A DNA stretch of 64,000 nucleotides from JBKBYG01 sp046313435 (GTDB lineage: Bacteria; Pseudomonadota; Alphaproteobacteria; Rickettsiales; Arcanibacteraceae), in the NCBI GenBank assembly GCA_046313435.1, contig JBKBYG010000002.1:1-64000 (forward strand), read 5' to 3'. Every line of letters starts with the position of its first letter. The stretch's first letter is position 1. The notes beneath the pieces are model-generated. The model saw nothing but the letters and a program-made list of their open reading frames with translations, was not told the DNA's origin and searched no databases. Below, piece after piece: positions 62,042-64,000 of the stretch. Position numbers and translations under genes: made by a program.

Positions 62042-62087
62042 GAAGAAAGGGCTATAAATTATTTTTATATTGTATAGCCCGTTCTTC
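62042..62087. terminator. Strong terminator hairpin overlapping the end of the COQ10-like gene
   Basis: The arm at 62042-62056 (GAAGAAAGGGCTATA) pairs with the arm at 62073-62087 (TATAGCCCGTTCTTC) in 14 of 15 positions. The right arm lies inside the last codons of the minus-strand gene. It sits between two convergent genes and can serve both. Confidence 0.7.
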
Positions 62088-62600
62088 AAAAGCTTTAGTC
62101 ATAGTTCTTACTGCGGTTTCAAATAATGAGCCAATAAGTTTATTTAATATTTTTGATTTAAATTCAAATTCAATTTCGAATAAAACTTTAGAATTTGCTT
62201 CATCAATAGGGTAAAATTCCCATTTGTTGTATAGTGTCTTGAAAGGGCCGTTAATTGCTTCCGATGTAATATAACCAGTAGACTCCTGGCATAACCCTAC
62301 ATCTTCGTACACTCCCGTTCTGTGCTTCAAATCTCCTTCAAATCCTTTTACAAAAGCGCGTTCCGCAAGAAGTCTAGTATTATTTTCTGGAGCCAGATAA
62401 GTAACTTTCGAAGTATATTTTTCTGTAATATTTTTGAAATTGATAAGCATATTAGCATAAAAAAAATTTTCATTACTCTCGAGGATTCTTACTGCGTCAC
62501 ACCAAGGCAGAAACTCAGGGTATTTTTTAACATCTTTGACGATATTAAAAATTTTCTCAGCGCTTATATTGTAATTATATTCTTGCTTATATTTATGCAT
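62052..62600 (-). CDS. COQ10/RatA-family START-domain protein
   Basis: 182 residues. SAEKIFNIVKDVKKYPEFLPWCDAVRI is the start of the polyketide-cyclase/COQ10 fold, with WEFYPIDEANSKVLFEIEFEFKS and a C-terminal RTMTKAFEERAIQY helix. In Alphaproteobacteria it is the common neighbour of lipA and is thought to bind ubiquinone like mitochondrial Coq10. The name RatA (ribosome-association toxin) comes from one E. coli homologue and need not apply. It overlaps the end of lipA by eight bases. Confidence 0.87.
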   Translation of the reverse strand: MHKYKQEYNYNISAEKIFNIVKDVKKYPEFLPWCDAVRILESNENFFYANMLINFKNITEKYTSKVTYLAPENNTRLLAERAFVKGFEGDLKHRTGVYEDVGLCQESTGYITSEAINGPFKTLYNKWEFYPIDEANSKVLFEIEFEFKSKILNKLIGSLFETAVRTMTKAFEERAIQYKNNL

Positions 62601-63516
62601 TTGCTAAGGTTGCTTCTCGAGCTGATTTCAATTTTTTAAAATCATCTCCTGCATGATAAGAGGAACGAGTAAGAGGACTTGCTGAAACCATTAAAAATCC
62701 TTTAACTTTAGCCATACGTTCGTAAATGCTAAATTCCTCAGGAGTAATATATTTTTGAAGTTTTGCATGCTTAGGCGTAGGCTGAAGATATTGACCAATT
62801 GTTATAAAATCTACTTGTGCCGAACGTAAATCGTCCATTACTTGTAAAACTTCATCTTTTTTTTCTCCGAGTCCTAACATCAAACCAGACTTTGTAAAGA
62901 TTGATGGATCAATTTCTTTAACTTTATTCAGCAATTTTAAAGAATGAAAGTAACGTGCACCAGGTCTTATTTTTGCGTATAAAGAAGGCACAGTTTCGAT
63001 GTTATGATTATAAACATCAGGCTTAGCTTCAACTATTTTTTCAACTGCGTTTTTTTTATTCATGAAATCTGGCGTTAATATTTCTATTGTGGTTGTTGGC
63101 GAAGATTCTCTAATTTTTTTTATGCATTCAACGAAATGGTTTGCCCCGCCATCTTCAAGATCATCGCGGTCAACTGAAGTTATTACAACGTGAGATAGGC
63201 CTAATTTTCCTATAGCTTCAGCTAAACGTTCGGGTTCATGAGGATCAAGTAAGTCAGGTATACCTGTAGCCACATTGCAAAACGCGCATGATCTTGTACA
63301 TACTGAGCCTAAAATCATTACCGTTGCATGCTTCTGTGACCAGCATTCCCCTATATTTGGACACGCAGCTTCTTCACAAACTGTGTTTAATTTATATGAT
63401 TTTATGAGATCTTTTGTAGAGTTATATTCTTTTGAAACGGGTGCTTTAACTCTGATCCAATCAGGTTTGGAAATTTTTTCTTCTACAGGTGGTGCAGAGT
63501 TTCCTATATTATGCAT
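62593..63516 (-). CDS. lipA: Lipoyl synthase
   Basis: Radical-SAM enzyme that inserts sulfur into octanoyl chains on lipoyl domains. Auxiliary cluster cysteines are in CEEAACPNIGEC and the SAM cluster in CTRSCAFC; DRDDLEDGG, HNIETVPSLY, GLMLGLGE and SASPLTRSSYHAG complete the set. I chose ATG 63516 (MHNIGN), giving 307 residues and an eight-base overlap with the upstream gene; ATGs at 63540 and 63585 are alternatives. The sulfur supply links it loosely to the sulfate importer at the window start. Confidence 0.93.
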   Translation of the reverse strand: MHNIGNSAPPVEEKISKPDWIRVKAPVSKEYNSTKDLIKSYKLNTVCEEAACPNIGECWSQKHATVMILGSVCTRSCAFCNVATGIPDLLDPHEPERLAEAIGKLGLSHVVITSVDRDDLEDGGANHFVECIKKIRESSPTTTIEILTPDFMNKKNAVEKIVEAKPDVYNHNIETVPSLYAKIRPGARYFHSLKLLNKVKEIDPSIFTKSGLMLGLGEKKDEVLQVMDDLRSAQVDFITIGQYLQPTPKHAKLQKYITPEEFSIYERMAKVKGFLMVSASPLTRSSYHAGDDFKKLKSAREATLANA

Positions 63517-63829
63517 CTTCAAGTATTTTATGCTCGTCATTAAGAACTTTGGAAATGCTCTTATCAGATTGCGCGCTACTATCAATTGTTATATTATACT
63601 TGTTTTTACGTGGATGTGCTATATTCAATATATCTTTTAACGATAGGCTTGGACTAGATTTATTAGTAGAAGATAAATTTTTCTCAAGTACGCATAAATA
63701 GAGGTTTTTTTTATGAGGACTTAAACTCGAAATATACCATCCGTCAGATAAATCTTTATTTATACTTGCAAAATCTTTACTTTTTGACTCAAATGTAACT
63801 AATTTCTGTATTATATTTTTTTGGGCCAT
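63509..63829 (-). CDS. Hypothetical protein upstream of lipA
   Basis: 106 residues, MAQKNIIQKLVTFESKSKDFASI at the start and serine/lysine-rich in the middle, no recognised domain, signal peptide or membrane helix. DLSDGWYISSLSPHKKNLYLCVLEK looks like a small folded unit. It overlaps the lipA start by eight bases, which suggests coupling. Confidence 0.6.
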   Translation of the reverse strand: MAQKNIIQKLVTFESKSKDFASINKDLSDGWYISSLSPHKKNLYLCVLEKNLSSTNKSSPSLSLKDILNIAHPRKNKYNITIDSSAQSDKSISKVLNDEHKILEDA

Positions 63830-64000
63830 GATAATATTCCAAAATCTGAATCTTTAAAAAGAATAATAGTATTGAATAACTAAATAACACTATATAATAT
63901 AAAAATTAACTTTATCAAAGATTTAAGTTTATGTCCATTCTAAATTTAATATATCAAAAATTTCGAGTTTAATTCATCTTGATACTATGGTTTTTGATTG

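Noticed and set aside
62052..62600. RatA-like protein as half of a toxin-antitoxin system
   Set aside because: No antitoxin partner is present and the gene overlaps lipA, the usual place of the COQ10-like ubiquinone-binding protein in Alphaproteobacteria.
63830..64000. Possible gene at the right edge
   Set aside because: The ATG at 63931 is followed by a stop after 13 codons, and the ATG near 63987 leaves too few codons to judge.

Overview
This window is AT-rich and densely coded. It reads as part of a chromosome from a host-associated alphaproteobacterium, most likely of the order Rickettsiales in the wide sense (Midichloria/Jidaibacter-like). The evidence is a set of genes typical of Alphaproteobacteria (a DUF1467 protein, an ELM1-like protein, rpmF-plsX-fabH, ihfA with a MerR regulator, lipA next to a COQ10/START gene, long-form HPF, a CCDC90-like coiled coil, a zf-CHCC mini-protein) mixed with many eukaryote-like repeat proteins (ankyrin, Sel1, leucine-rich repeat). 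Several genes are absent from the best-known reduced Rickettsiales: a complete sulfate/thiosulfate ABC importer, an ammonium channel, a chemoreceptor-like sensor, sigma-54 and a hybrid histidine kinase. I saw no rRNA, tRNA, CRISPR array, insertion sequence with transposase, or prophage. The order-level call is an inference from gene content.

Layout. 0-4 kb: cysP-cysT-cysW-cysA operon. 4-10.5 kb: BON-domain periplasmic protein, an orphan membrane-module protein, a small-molecule kinase, a cyclophilin, a nested palindromic repeat, a MntA/HepT toxin-antitoxin pair, HPF, and an ankyrin protein. 10.5-17.6 kb: recJ, DUF1467, amtB plus a cache/MCP sensor, folK, rpoN. 17.6-22.8 kb: ankyrin paralogue, alkA, glycosyltransferase-rlmE-ELM1-like operon. 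22.8-26.1 kb: three tandem LRR proteins on the minus strand. 26.3-31.3 kb: peroxiredoxin, then trxB-asmA-lapA-dCMP deaminase, CCDC90-like, rnhA. 31.8-39.6 kb: uvrD-type helicase, glmS, Sel1/membrane-module protein, fabH-plsX-rpmF. 39.9-46.4 kb: bamE, a short dcw cluster (rsmH-ftsL-ftsI-murE), ihfA-merR. 46.4-52.1 kb: one 1883-residue ankyrin/Sel1 protein. 52.3-64 kb: M16 protease, DMT transporter, cvpA-SDR-zf-CHCC, hybrid kinase, two ankyrin proteins, DUF4385, corA, COQ10-like, lipA.

The most striking signal is the LRR trio at 22.8-26.1 kb. All three predicted proteins end in a cysteine exactly four residues from the C-terminus (CQIQ, CITM, CKVM), which is the layout of a eukaryotic CaaX prenylation box. 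All three also carry an LPxDIL motif resembling the start of an F-box. An LRR, F-box-like motif and CaaX tail together suggest host-targeted, host-lipidated effectors, comparable in logic to the F-box/ankyrin/CaaX effector AnkB of Legionella. Other notable signals are a Gly/Ala-rich membrane module shared by two otherwise unrelated proteins, an ankyrin pair with a common non-ankyrin C-terminal module, a 222-residue in-frame duplication in the giant Sel1 protein, and a 12-bp helix that could hide the Shine-Dalgarno site of the HPF gene.
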